Source: Eopsaltria australis (taxonomy: Eukaryota > Chordata > Aves > Passeriformes > Petroicidae). Taken from it: a stretch of DNA of 64,000 nucleotides. Shown piece by piece: positions 56,701 to 64,000 of this stretch. The translations under genes and the position numbers were made by a program. Where the stretch lies: contig JAVTVJ010000450.1 in the NCBI GenBank assembly GCA_034509425.1, forward strand, positions 868,001 to 932,000, read 5' to 3'. Below the pieces are notes generated by a model. It had not been told where the DNA came from. It worked only from the letters and a program-made list of their open reading frames with translations, and did not search any database. Position 1 is the first letter of the stretch. Each line of letters begins with the position of its first letter.

Positions 56701-58454
56701 GTTGGGGGTCGTTTCCCTCGGTGTTTTAATAGGATCCCATTCCATGGCTTCTGCCGTCCAGGTAGAACGCATCGCAAAAGCCCCGTCCCCCCAGCCGAGT
56801 GTACAATTAAAGACTCTACACATTAGCATATCTACCAGGAGGGCCCAATAAGGGGCCTGGGTGGGCTAACTTCTAGTTTACAAAATCTGTCCTACTAGGA
56901 GACCTTGAGGGCCCACAAAAACAGGGTGTTTGCTCTTCTAACTCTACGTGGCTTCAGGGGTGTTTAGAATACCGGCCTCCTAAACACCATGAAACCAGGC
57001 TAAACTATCACCTAAAGCATCACAAGTGTGCATGCTGATACTTGTGAATATAGGGAACAGTGTAAGAGGTATTCAGAAGAAAAGCAGAATTCAGGCATCA
57101 GCACACAGGCAGGGCAGGAGTGGTGTCAGGGAGACTGCAGGCTAGGGGGTTTCCATTTCTGAATTTTTAACCTGATGTAATTGATCTTTCCAGTAATTAA
57201 AACAAAACAAGAAAAGTCATCAAAACCTAATCATTAATTTTAAAAAATAAGAATGTGTTACTTAAAAGACACTTGAAAAGTATGTGTGTATAAATGTGAC
57301 ATTCCCAGTTACAATTGAATATTAAACTCCATTTCCCTTTAAGGAAAGCTGCTGAAGAATCTGCTCGGAAATGGCAGGTTTTTTATTTTCCTGAAGTTTC
57401 TGTGGAACAGAAATTACTCTGCTGTTTAGAAGAGATAAGTAGAAAAGTCAGCTATGCTCTAAATAATTTTCATTTTGTACAAATTCTTTTAGGTAATACA
57501 ACATTTTATTATTAATCTAATTGAATTAGGTTTTTCTTTTTCACTTGGTGAGAAAATGCCCAGCATTTCCGTTGGCTCAGATGTGTACTCCAAACACAGA
57601 AGGTTCTGATAATGTGTTGCATTGATTCAGTGGGTGACAGTGAGACTTTAATTTCAGTTTTAAAAAACAGCCAAAGGCCCCAGAACCCAAACAGTAATTG
57701 CCAACATGATGCTGTGTTTTAGTGTTCTCTATTCCAGGTGTCACAGGAGCCTTTCTCCAGCAGGAGCAACATACTGGGGACACATAATCCTCATCTACTT
57801 TTCCCAGTTTAGAAGATGTTCCTACCCTATGGGAATGCTTCTAGAGTAGTGCAAATCTAAAATAAAAGGCAGTTTCAGGAACACCTGAGGTCTGTCCTCA
57901 AAACTGAGTTATCTGTGATGCAGTAATAGGAAGCATCCACTGCTATCAGAGTGATGGGAGAGGAGCTTGAAAAATCAGTTTGTCTGTCACATCACTGTTC
58001 CCAGAGGTTTTTATGCCTCTTTATTTTTAATAAAATCAGAAGGTTCTGCATTGTCACAATTACCATTCCAGTGCTCATACATGCTTAAAGGAAGGTGCAC
58101 ATCTAAGCCCTAAAGAAACCTAAATATTGGTGTGTTTGCACCAGATTTTGAATTTTTTCTTGCATTGGATATCCTTGAATAGCTACTGACCTATTCAGAA
58201 ATAGCTGTGTAACATTTTGAGCCACGTTCTGGGGTTGTGCTGATACATTCTAATCCTTTTCACAAATCTTACCTATGTGAATTAATAAGCACTTGATGTT
58301 TTCAATTACAGTTAATGGAGCTGGGCTTGCAATGGCAACGTGTGACATAATATCCCTGAATGGTGGAAAGCCAGCCAACTTCTTGGATTTGGGTGGAGGT
58401 GTGAAAGAAGCACAAGTCTATCAAGCATTCAAGCTGCTGACTGCTGATCCAAAG
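14566..58454 (+). CDS. SUCLG2: SUCLG2, succinyl-CoA ligase [GDP-forming] subunit beta, mitochondrial (partial: 8 internal exons)
   Basis: Coding join: 14566-14707, 42903-43002, 43131-43221, 49204-49356, 50309-50398, 52811-52907, 56282-56443, 58312-58454. The exons total 978 nt (326 codons), all phases match, and there is no internal stop. All eight visible acceptors are AG and all eight donors GT. The product is the GTP-specific beta subunit. With the alpha subunit (SUCLG1) it converts succinyl-CoA, GDP and phosphate to succinate, CoA and GTP in the TCA cycle in the mitochondrial matrix. Seen motifs, in order: [11 protein letters not shown] at the mature N-terminus, AGGRGKG of the ATP-grasp nucleotide site, [21 protein letters not shown], and [12 protein letters not shown] plus [16 protein letters not shown] of the CoA-ligase domain. 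The residues match SUCLG2 rather than the ADP-forming paralogue SUCLA2 ([26 protein letters not shown]). Missing are exon 1 and the C-terminal part starting at VEAILVN in human. Intact splice sites and introns rule out a processed pseudogene. Confidence 0.97.
24054..24064 (+). repeat. C11 homopolymer
   Basis: Eleven consecutive C bases in intron 2, flanked by gcagtctt and agttaaat. Confidence 0.95.
34359..34380 (+). repeat. (GGT)7 trinucleotide repeat
   Basis: Seven perfect GGT units plus one G, flanked by gggaa and attgattg, within intron 2. Confidence 0.95.
39861..39983 (-). mobile_element. CR1-like LINE 3'-end remnant (antisense to SUCLG2)
   Basis: A short remnant contains ggaatcactttgcttgga, atctctaagatcaccaag, tccaaccatttaacc, cactgccaggtcc-like spacing and ccctaacaccacacctgcac. 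The order matches another CR1 subfamily with the landmark 'ctctaagatcatcaagtccaacc'. Only the extreme 3' part is left. Confidence 0.75.
42903..43002 (+). CDS. SUCLG2: SUCLG2 exon 3 (nucleotide-binding glycine-rich loop)
   Basis: The acceptor is ttttcttttacag ending at 42902 and the donor is gtaagt at 43003. The split codon from exon 2 is completed as aag (K), and the exon reads [18 protein letters not shown], then [20 protein letters not shown] is the glycine-rich motif of the ATP-grasp fold that contacts the nucleotide phosphates. The exon ends with two bases of an Asp codon. An overlapping ORF in another frame (from 42775) is a shadow. Confidence 0.97.
43003..43130 (+). other. SUCLG2: Intron 3 of SUCLG2 (128 bp)
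   Basis: A very short intron between the exon 3 donor gtaagt and an acceptor tract cattttccctttgtttgtag. It contains nothing else. Confidence 0.95.
43131..43221 (+). CDS. SUCLG2: SUCLG2 exon 4
   Basis: The acceptor is ccctttgtttgtag ending at 43130 and the donor is gtaaga at 43222. The first base completes the Asp codon begun in exon 3. The reading continues [16 protein letters not shown], then [14 protein letters not shown], within the N-terminal ATP-grasp domain. The [14 protein letters not shown] motif is typical of the GDP-forming subunit. The exon ends in phase 0. It sits only 128 bp after exon 3. Confidence 0.97.
43222..49203 (+). other. SUCLG2: Intron 4 of SUCLG2 (6.0 kb)
   Basis: The donor is gtaaga and the acceptor is tttatag. 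It holds a CR1 remnant at about 43647-44010. The rest looks like unique intronic sequence with no supported gene. Confidence 0.93.
43647..44010 (-). mobile_element. CR1-like LINE 3'-end fragment (antisense to SUCLG2)
   Basis: The block starts aatcacagaatggtttgag. It continues with landmarks of the avian CR1 3' region read in reverse: ttgctcag/atccccatcc, ggccctgaatgtttccagg, acctctctgggcaacctgtg, cctcaccaccctc and attcttcctta. It is old and full of substitutions and indels, and 5'-truncated. The far boundary near 44010 is approximate. Confidence 0.85.
49204..49356 (+). CDS. SUCLG2: SUCLG2 exon 5 (ATP-grasp core)
   Basis: The acceptor is tctatccatttatag ending at 49203 and the donor is gtatta at 49357. 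The exon has 51 codons in phase 0. Translation starts [20 protein letters not shown], then [20 protein letters not shown] and [11 protein letters not shown]. The [12 protein letters not shown] segment is strongly conserved across succinyl-CoA ligase beta subunits. A 137-codon ORF over the same bases (48924-49337) is in another frame and is not coding. Confidence 0.97.
49357..50308 (+). other. SUCLG2: Intron 5 of SUCLG2 (952 bp)
   Basis: The donor is gtatta and the acceptor is gttgcag. The sequence is AT-rich without identifiable repeats. The 3' half, about 50010-50240, is discussed as a possible conserved non-coding stretch. Confidence 0.94.
50309..50398 (+). CDS. SUCLG2: SUCLG2 exon 6
   Basis: The acceptor is catgttactgttgcag ending at 50308 and the donor is gtaact at 50399. 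The exon has exactly 30 codons in phase 0 at both ends. It reads [20 protein letters not shown] then [10 protein letters not shown]. It corresponds to human [20 protein letters not shown] and is mostly surface helix, so more divergent than its neighbours. Because it is symmetric, skipping it would keep the frame while removing 30 residues. Confidence 0.96.
50399..52810 (+). other. SUCLG2: Intron 6 of SUCLG2 (2.4 kb)
   Basis: The donor is gtaact and the acceptor is catttag. It contains a CR1 remnant at about 51708-51935; otherwise nothing recognisable. Confidence 0.94.
51708..51935 (-). mobile_element. CR1-like LINE 3'-end fragment (antisense to SUCLG2)
   Basis: The block contains aggaagggaccttaaagacc, ccctgccatgggcagg, aaagccccatccagcc, cttccagggatggggac and caacctctctgggcaa. 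These are hallmark strings of the avian CR1 3' end read from its complementary strand. It is less diverged than the copy in intron 4. It fades into unique sequence after about 51930. Confidence 0.88.
52811..52907 (+). CDS. SUCLG2: SUCLG2 exon 7 (Mg2+-binding Asn)
   Basis: The acceptor ends tttag at 52810 and the donor is gtaaga at 52908. The exon reads [19 protein letters not shown] then [13 protein letters not shown], ending one base into the next Val codon. The Asn of EVNPFGE is one of the two side chains that hold the catalytic magnesium in this family (established for ATP-grasp succinyl-CoA ligases). Confidence 0.97.
52908..56281 (+). other. SUCLG2: Intron 7 of SUCLG2 (3.4 kb)
   Basis: The donor is gtaaga and the acceptor is cctcctccag. 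It includes a G/T low-complexity tract at about 53190-53233 and a T-rich stretch near 54343-54380. The ORF at 55880-56209 shows no recognisable domain. Confidence 0.94.
53190..53233 (+). repeat. G/T low-complexity tract with (TG)n
   Basis: Alternating T and G runs (ttttttgagggtttttt, then ggggttttt) lead into about seven TG units. Similar T6-G4-T7 runs occur at 7111-7127 and 9717-9734. Confidence 0.85.
56282..56443 (+). CDS. SUCLG2: SUCLG2 exon 8 (Mg2+-binding Asp; end of ATP-grasp domain)
   Basis: The acceptor is tttcctcctccag ending at 56281 and the donor is gtaaga at 56444. The split Val codon is completed, then [38 protein letters not shown] and [15 protein letters not shown] follow. The Asp of CFDAK is the second magnesium ligand. 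[15 protein letters not shown] is the junction into the CoA-ligase domain. The exon ends one base into a Val codon. Confidence 0.97.
56444..58311 (+). other. SUCLG2: Intron 8 of SUCLG2 (1.9 kb)
   Basis: The donor is gtaaga and the acceptor is aattacag. It contains a CpG-richer block at about 56640-57010 that is unlike its surroundings; see the separate entry. Confidence 0.94.
56640..57010 (-). mobile_element. CpG-richer block, possible LTR or other repeat fragment
   Basis: This block is GC- and CpG-richer than the intron around it; I count about nine CpGs where the flanks have almost none. Read on the minus strand it has a cctattaaaac element and a gagcctttattt element, as in LTR promoter or polyadenylation regions. 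It also has 9-bp inverted arms, ggtgtttag (56959-56967) and ctaaacacc (56980-56988). I do not recognise the family, and I see no target-site duplication. It could instead be an unrelated GC-rich insertion. Confidence 0.35.
58312..58454 (+). CDS. SUCLG2: SUCLG2 exon 9 (CoA-ligase domain, partial)
   Basis: The acceptor is tttcaattacag ending at 58311 and the donor is gtaaaa at 58455. The exon reads [19 protein letters not shown], then [19 protein letters not shown] and [10 protein letters not shown], ending in phase 0. The Asn of VNGAG is a substrate-contact residue by homology. Human SUCLG2 has DIIFLNGG where this sequence has DIISLNGG. The expected next residues (VEAILVNIFGG in human) are not found in the remaining 5.5 kb, so the last exons are beyond the window. 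Confidence 0.96.
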
Positions 58455-61400
58455 GTAAAAATGTTGGGTTTGGACTGGCACCTTCCCTGTGCAGAAATAA
58501 AGCTGAGCAGGACCATGAATAGAACACTGAAAAGCCCAGATCATGGTAAGAGGACTGATGGTGAGTTATATAAAAGGATGGTCTGGGAGGAAAATGAATT
58601 CAATATGAACCACTGGACAGACTTTTCAAAGTTCCTGATCCATACTCAGGTTTGCTGGTGAGTTGTGAGAGGGAGCTTTCTCAAGGCAGTTCAACACACA
58701 AGTGCAGGTGTGCTAATGCTGGGCATTGCAGTGCTGAACTCAGAACACCTCACTCCTAAAATGGAATTTGTGAGCCTTAGATGCTTAAAATATCATTCCT
58801 AATAGTGTAGTGCTGCAGTAGACTGAGGAGAAAAACGGGAAAATTAAGCAAATAGCTAATTCTAAGGGCTGATTTGTACTCTTTTAAGCTCAAGATTTCT
58901 AAAATATCTGACTCTGCACTGCAGGATAATCTGTATTTAATTAACGTTCCCAGGCTAGAATCATAGCCTGGAACATTCTGACACTTCCTTTTGCAGATGG
59001 AGCTGCAGTTGCTCTTTTCTTTTTTGAATGAGAAGACATTAGGCTGTGTGTACTGAGTAGAAGTTATTTCTAGAGATGTGTGCTGAGGTCACTGGTCCCC
59101 TCTGCAGACAGAGCTGGAGTATCTGCTGAGAGAATATTGATCAGGCGTGGGCTTTGGAGCAATGCCAGCTGCCCATCCTGCCAACAGGGAGTTCTGCTCT
59201 TGTGTGCAGCCAGAACTTGGTTGCTGTTGATATTTTTACTAATGGAAATCTGTCGGAGGGCTTTGATCATCTTTCCCATCTCCTGCACCTAAGCATGGCA
59301 GCTGAAGTCGCTGTTTCAAAATGTTGCTTCTTTTTGTGGATCTGGCTTCATCTCCTTTATCTCACGTTTTCTGTGATTTCAGTCATTTTCCTCATGTTCA
59401 TTGTGATGTGATGCTAGTTCTAAATGCCACCTTCCTGTGACGATTACGTTGCTGTAATTGTGTGCTTTGTGCAGCAGTAAGTGACAAAACATTGTGGCTT
59501 TCCAAACAGAGGTGTGGATATTGTTTGCAGCAAAATTTCAAGGCAAAATTAGGAAGAAAATTTACAGTACAAAATAAGCATGGGTCAACTTCCTGTTGTA
59601 AGCTCTTTGCAGTTGTAACTCTCCCTGCATATTAAGCACCTGGTACCTTGATGTCTCAAGTGTTTGTTGTTTGAGTTGTTTGAGTTCCTCTGCAGTGTGA
59701 GCTTTGTTTGATGATCTGGGTTTGCCTGAGATGTAATTTAGTTCTGAAACTCGTGTTAGTGGTGGAGAAGCAGGTGCAGTAAAGTCTCAGATACACAACT
59801 TAGCTGGTGATTATGGCTGTGCTAAGTAGTTTCCACTGTCTGCTGCAGCACGAACAGCAGGTATTAATTTTGGTGATGAAGCTTACTGAGTTTAAACAAT
59901 TTTAAAACAAAAAGGCATTCTGGTAGCTCTCAGCTATAGAACATCTGCGTGCCCAACATTTGACTTGTAGAAATATCCTTCTATTATACATTCTGCTTAT
60001 ATTTTACTGCTTAACTATTTCTAACTGCATACACCAGGGCTAGTGAAGCTCTGCTACTGAGAGAAAGCAAAAGGGAGCATGGAAAAGACCCTGACTAGGC
60101 ATCTATGCTGTGGCTGTGCCACTCCTGGCGTTGACTGGCTGGAGATGCAGAAGGCAAAACACTTCATGTTCTATTTCATTCTGTTCAGAAAATATAGCAG
60201 ATGTCTGTTATTTCCTCTCCTGATACACCATGTCCATTAGCTCACTAATATATAATCAGATAATTAAATGAATCCTCTCTTTTCCTAACTAAAGGTAGAG
60301 TTTCATTCCAAAGAGTCTTTGGGGCTAATGCAGCATTCACAGGTTCTGTCTGCTCAGTCATTTCCCTGTGGCCTTTAATGTGATTTCCACCTTGTTTGAG
60401 AAGATAAAAATTTGTTCTTGGGAACTTGAGATTCAGTTAATTTTTGTAAATATCCAAATGTCTGGAGACTGAAGAAATAAATAAACAAAAAAAGTTTTCA
60501 GGACTGTAATATGGAGTTTCACTGTCTTTTAATTGTGCTGTCAGAGTGAAGGACATCACAGGAGATGAAATCTTCCAGAAGGAATGGCTCAACTGCACTT
60601 TGAAAAAGATCTCTTTCTTTCTCTTTAGTTTCTTTAAAATGTCTACTTGTATTAAATCAAAAACCAACCAACCAACCAACAAAAAAAAAAACAAACCCAA
60701 AATAAACTCCAGACAAACTAAAAAACCACACACACACACACACACCCCACCCCAACAAAATAAACAAATCAACGTATGCCATGATTTGATTTAGTGAAGC
60801 TGAGGGTATTGGTTTTGGGAAAAGATCTGGGCTGGTTTGCTGCTAGTTTAATCTGTCAGCTGTCAGTGTCTATAATTCTTGGGGAAAAAAAATGTGTGAG
60901 GGTTTTTGTTGCAAAAGGTGATCCAGTGGCTTTGGATGGAAATGCTGTCCCTGGAGCCAGTGACCCTTTGTACACTCTGCTGGTCTTGTTTGCTGTCTGC
61001 CGTATCCAATACTTCCTAGGTTAGACAGGTCATTGCAATGGTTCTGAATTCCTTTCTATTCACTGTCTAAATTCCAATTGCTTTTTTTCTTTCTTTCTTT
61101 TCCTTCTTCCTGCCTGTCTTATTTCTGTAGGTTTGTGCTGTGCATCTGCTCTGGCAGGAAACGTACAGTCCTCTCTGCTTTTAGATACTAGCAGGAAAGG
61201 GAAAGATGGCTCAATTCTGGGACTTCAAGCTGCTGGGAGACACTGCAAGAGCTTCATTTATCCCCCTTTGTCCCACAGTGGAGTAGAAGTGGTTGTTTGG
61301 TTGTTTCCTTTGGTATTTCTGAGGTTCTGGTTAGTGCCTGGCTCTCCCTTGCACGTGGGAATTCCTGCTTCAGGCATCCCCACCAAGTCCTCATCCTCTC

Positions 61401-64000
61401 ACATCCTTACCAAGCTCCACAGGTGCTTGTTTCTGTTCATGCTGAAGACCTGGTTACCATATGATGACTGTTTGTATGATTCAGCAAGGTTGTATGGAAA
61501 GGCTAAAACTGAAAAAATGTCTGCTCCCTCACTGATCCCCATGGGCTGCAGGGGAATCTCTGCTCTGGCACCTGGGGCGGTTCCTTCCCCTCCTCCTGCA
61601 CTGACCCTGCTGTCTGCAGGGCTGTTCCTATTCTCGCTTCTCTCTCCATCTGCTTTTTTGCAGTTTTTTGTGCCCTTCTTAACTCTGTTATCCCAGAGGT
61701 GTTGCCACTGTCCCTGACGGGCTCAGGCTCCATTTCAGAGCTGATGGCATTGGCTCCATCAGACATGGGGGAAGCTCTTGGCAGCTCCTCACAGAAACCA
61801 CCTCTTATCCCCTGCTACCAGAACCTGGCCTTACAACCTCATACAAAAGCCAGCTAAGCTGTAAGCAGGTTTGTTTTACCATCAGCAGACTCTAGCCCTG
61901 ATCTGAGGAGAGGACCCCTATTAGACAGTGTCACTAAAATACAGGCAGTTAAATGCCAACATGGTTTATTGTTCTTTTTTTCCTTTTCCTACTAAAGTTC
62001 CTTTGAAAACCTTTTCTGAAGCCTGCCATTGATGATAATACTAAAGACTCACCAAATCAATTGATGTTAACAACTGTTGGCTTGTTATTTAGGCAAAATA
62101 CTATTGACAGAAAGACAAACGTTTCTCAGGAAAAAATATTCCATATTGACATCTGTTAGCTCGTATCCAGGGAATAATTAATATCAAACACACACAAGAC
62201 TTCATTTTTTTTCTTGAGCAATTATCTAGTCCGAATTCAGATTATTGTCTTAATTATATGGAATAGACAATCTTATTGCTGTCACTTTGCTTTGCCTGTT
62301 TATGTTCAGATCTATCTCTGTGCCCACCACATAATTGGCACTGATGTGTCTCACTGTTGTGTGTCAAGCAGAGGCTTTGGGGCTTTTGTTTTCCAGGCAT
62401 CTGAGAGAGTGACCAGAATTCTGAAAGAGGATATCATTAAACCATAACTTTGCAATTCACTTCTTTTCCAGCTGTGTCTGGCTTGAAAGTAATACAGTTT
62501 ATACATCCTTATTATACAAGACATTTTTATCGCTGGTTTATCCTTTTGGCTTCAGGGATTTTTAGTATTAGCTTTCTTAACATTTGCAGTCTGTTATGTG
62601 GCAACAGAAGGGATAACATTATACTAAGAGGAAGGATTTGGGTTATTCTTTTCTTGGATTTCAGAAATAAAAATAAAGTTGCCATGTATAATGCATTTGG
62701 TCTTTATTCCGGGTAATTAATTCAGAATTGAGTGAGGTAGTGCAGTTCAGACCACTCAAAATATCTCCAAACAGTCAGGCATCTTGGAGTGCAGTAACTA
62801 TATTTGTGTGTTTCTGAACTGTTTGCTCTCACTCTGCAACTTTAAACAATGACCTGCTCCCAGTTTTAGGGGGAAAGTTTTAAAAGTACAAGAATTCCAA
62901 ATGCCACATTTCTGTGATAGGAACCTCACCAGCCCAGAACATAGTCTGGCTGTGGACAGTTCACTGCATTTAACTGATTGTCAGCAGTGGATTTCTCAGT
63001 GTTACAATAATGCAAACCCATAAATCAGTAGGAACAGAATACCTTCCCTGTTACATGTGCAGCCTCTGACAGTGTGCATATAATGTTGGAGAAAAAAAGG
63101 AAATGTAAAGATTCAGTTGTGGACATAAAATAGTGTTAGCACTGAATTTGTCCGAATTGTCAGATTTTGTGCCGTTTCAGAGGAACCCTGTTCCTACAGA
63201 GTCATTAGGAATCTTTTTGCTTTCTCATTCACCTACCATGCACCCTTTACACACTTCATTACCCAGCTCTTCTTTCCACAGCATGAACATTCTTTGTACC
63301 TTGTGTGTTTCTCTGATTCACACAAGAGGGTGAAGCATCATGTGCTGGTTTGAGTACTCTCAAACGCTGTAGCTGGAGAGCTACTCCTGTGCACAATATT
63401 TGTGTGCTGCACTGAACTGTTCCACAAGTGTTAACTGCTAGTGCAGTGCTCACACTCTGCATGGCCCTCAGAGCTCCAGCTGAGTCTCTCAAAATGGTCA
63501 CACTTGAATTTTGTGGCCACTTTTGGAAGTCGAGGCTCTGACTGCTGTTTTTACCCCTATATGTGTGGTGTGGGTTATAATACTCATCTGCCATCTACAA
63601 ACATTGATCAAAAATTAAATAGTTTGCTGAAGAAGTTAAATGATGTGAAAATCATAAAAGTTATCACTGTTCCTTCACTGCTTATTACAGAGCCCTGTCC
63701 TCCTGGCAGTTTAGTACTCAGCACTGGTTTTGTACAAGTTCAATGTTAAATTTTTAAAAAGAAAATCGTACTCAAGAAACCTTTTGTATTTTTTGCTAGC
63801 AATTTTGACATTTCTGTAAGGTGTTGTCTAATCAATCATTGAAAAATTCCACATAGTTTTTGGAAGCTGGATCTTGCTACATCACCTTAGTGTTTTCTTC
63901 TAACAACATTTGGGGGGTGGCGTTTTGTCTTGAGGGGACTACAGGACAAAAAGCAGATAAAAAGAGAAGATATTTTAGGAAACAGGTAGGTAGAGACCAA
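58455..64000 (+). other. SUCLG2: Intron 9 of SUCLG2 (5' part, at least 5.5 kb)
   Basis: This stretch begins at the exon 9 donor gtaaaa and runs out of the window. No continuation of the SUCLG2 CoA-ligase domain is found. It holds a CCAA/A/CA low-complexity patch near 60660-60760 and a 194-codon ORF at 61133-61717 that is not accepted as a gene. Confidence 0.85.
60663..60752 (+). repeat. Compound CCAA / poly-A / (CA)9 low-complexity patch
   Basis: It has four and a half CCAA units (60664-60680), an A11 run (60681-60691) and A-rich sequence, then nine CA units (60727-60744) followed by ccccaccccaac. This is simple sequence in intron 9; small ORFs across it are artefacts. Confidence 0.9.

Noticed and set aside
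56524..56829. 101-codon minus-strand ORF in intron 8
   Set aside because: It lies in the CpG-rich, possibly LTR-derived block and resembles no known protein; openness follows from base composition.
14566..58454. Processed SUCLG2 pseudogene, or the paralogue SUCLA2
   Set aside because: True introns with consistent phases and an open frame exclude a processed copy. Motifs such as [16 protein letters not shown] and [10 protein letters not shown] fit SUCLG2, not SUCLA2.
61133..61717. 194-codon ORF as a protein-coding gene
   Set aside because: It shows no recognisable domain and the composition looks like translated GC-richer intron. Start context and conservation are unknown, and it sits within SUCLG2 intron 9.
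58455..64000. Final SUCLG2 exons
   Set aside because: No frame in this stretch encodes the expected VEAILVNIFGG-type continuation, so the last exons lie downstream.
1..64000. CRISPR arrays, tRNA genes, bacterial operons or other novel systems
   Set aside because: No regularly spaced direct repeats and no tRNA cloverleaf A/B boxes were noticed. No runs of long adjacent ORFs were seen either; the sequence is vertebrate intronic DNA.

Overview
The window is vertebrate nuclear DNA, most likely from a bird. It is AT-rich and intron-dominated, with GT-AG spliced exons. It also holds several degraded fragments that read like CR1 LINEs, the dominant interspersed repeat of birds and other reptiles. 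A crocodilian or turtle cannot be excluded by eye, but eight exons packed into 44 kb suits a compact avian genome better.

Only one gene can be supported: SUCLG2, on the + strand. It encodes the GDP-forming beta subunit of mitochondrial succinyl-CoA ligase. Eight consecutive internal coding exons are visible at 14566-14707, 42903-43002, 43131-43221, 49204-49356, 50309-50398, 52811-52907, 56282-56443 and 58312-58454. They join with compatible phases into 978 nt (326 codons) without a stop. They run from the end of the transit peptide (just before the WLNLQEY motif) to LLTADPK in the CoA-ligase domain. Exon 1 (start codon and most of the transit peptide) must lie upstream of base 1. The last exons (about 79 residues, by comparison with human SUCLG2) must lie downstream of base 64000.

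Layout: 1-14565 is the 3' part of intron 1 and carries one solo-LTR-like element (5296-5649) and a perfect 13-copy ATTCT microsatellite (9282-9346). Intron 2 (14708-42902) is 28 kb and holds one CR1 remnant and simple repeats. Exons 3 and 4 are separated by only 128 bp. Introns 4 to 8 (43222-58311) hold two CR1 remnants and a CpG-rich, possibly LTR-derived block (about 56640-57010). From 58455 to the end is the 5' part of intron 9, with a CA/A-rich low-complexity patch and a 194-codon ORF that I do not accept as a gene.

I found no tRNA, rRNA, CRISPR array, operon or second protein-coding gene, and no evidence of a new biological system. The most useful second looks are the ATTCT repeat, the two LTR-like blocks, the open read-through past exon 9, and several intronic stretches that look like conserved non-coding elements.
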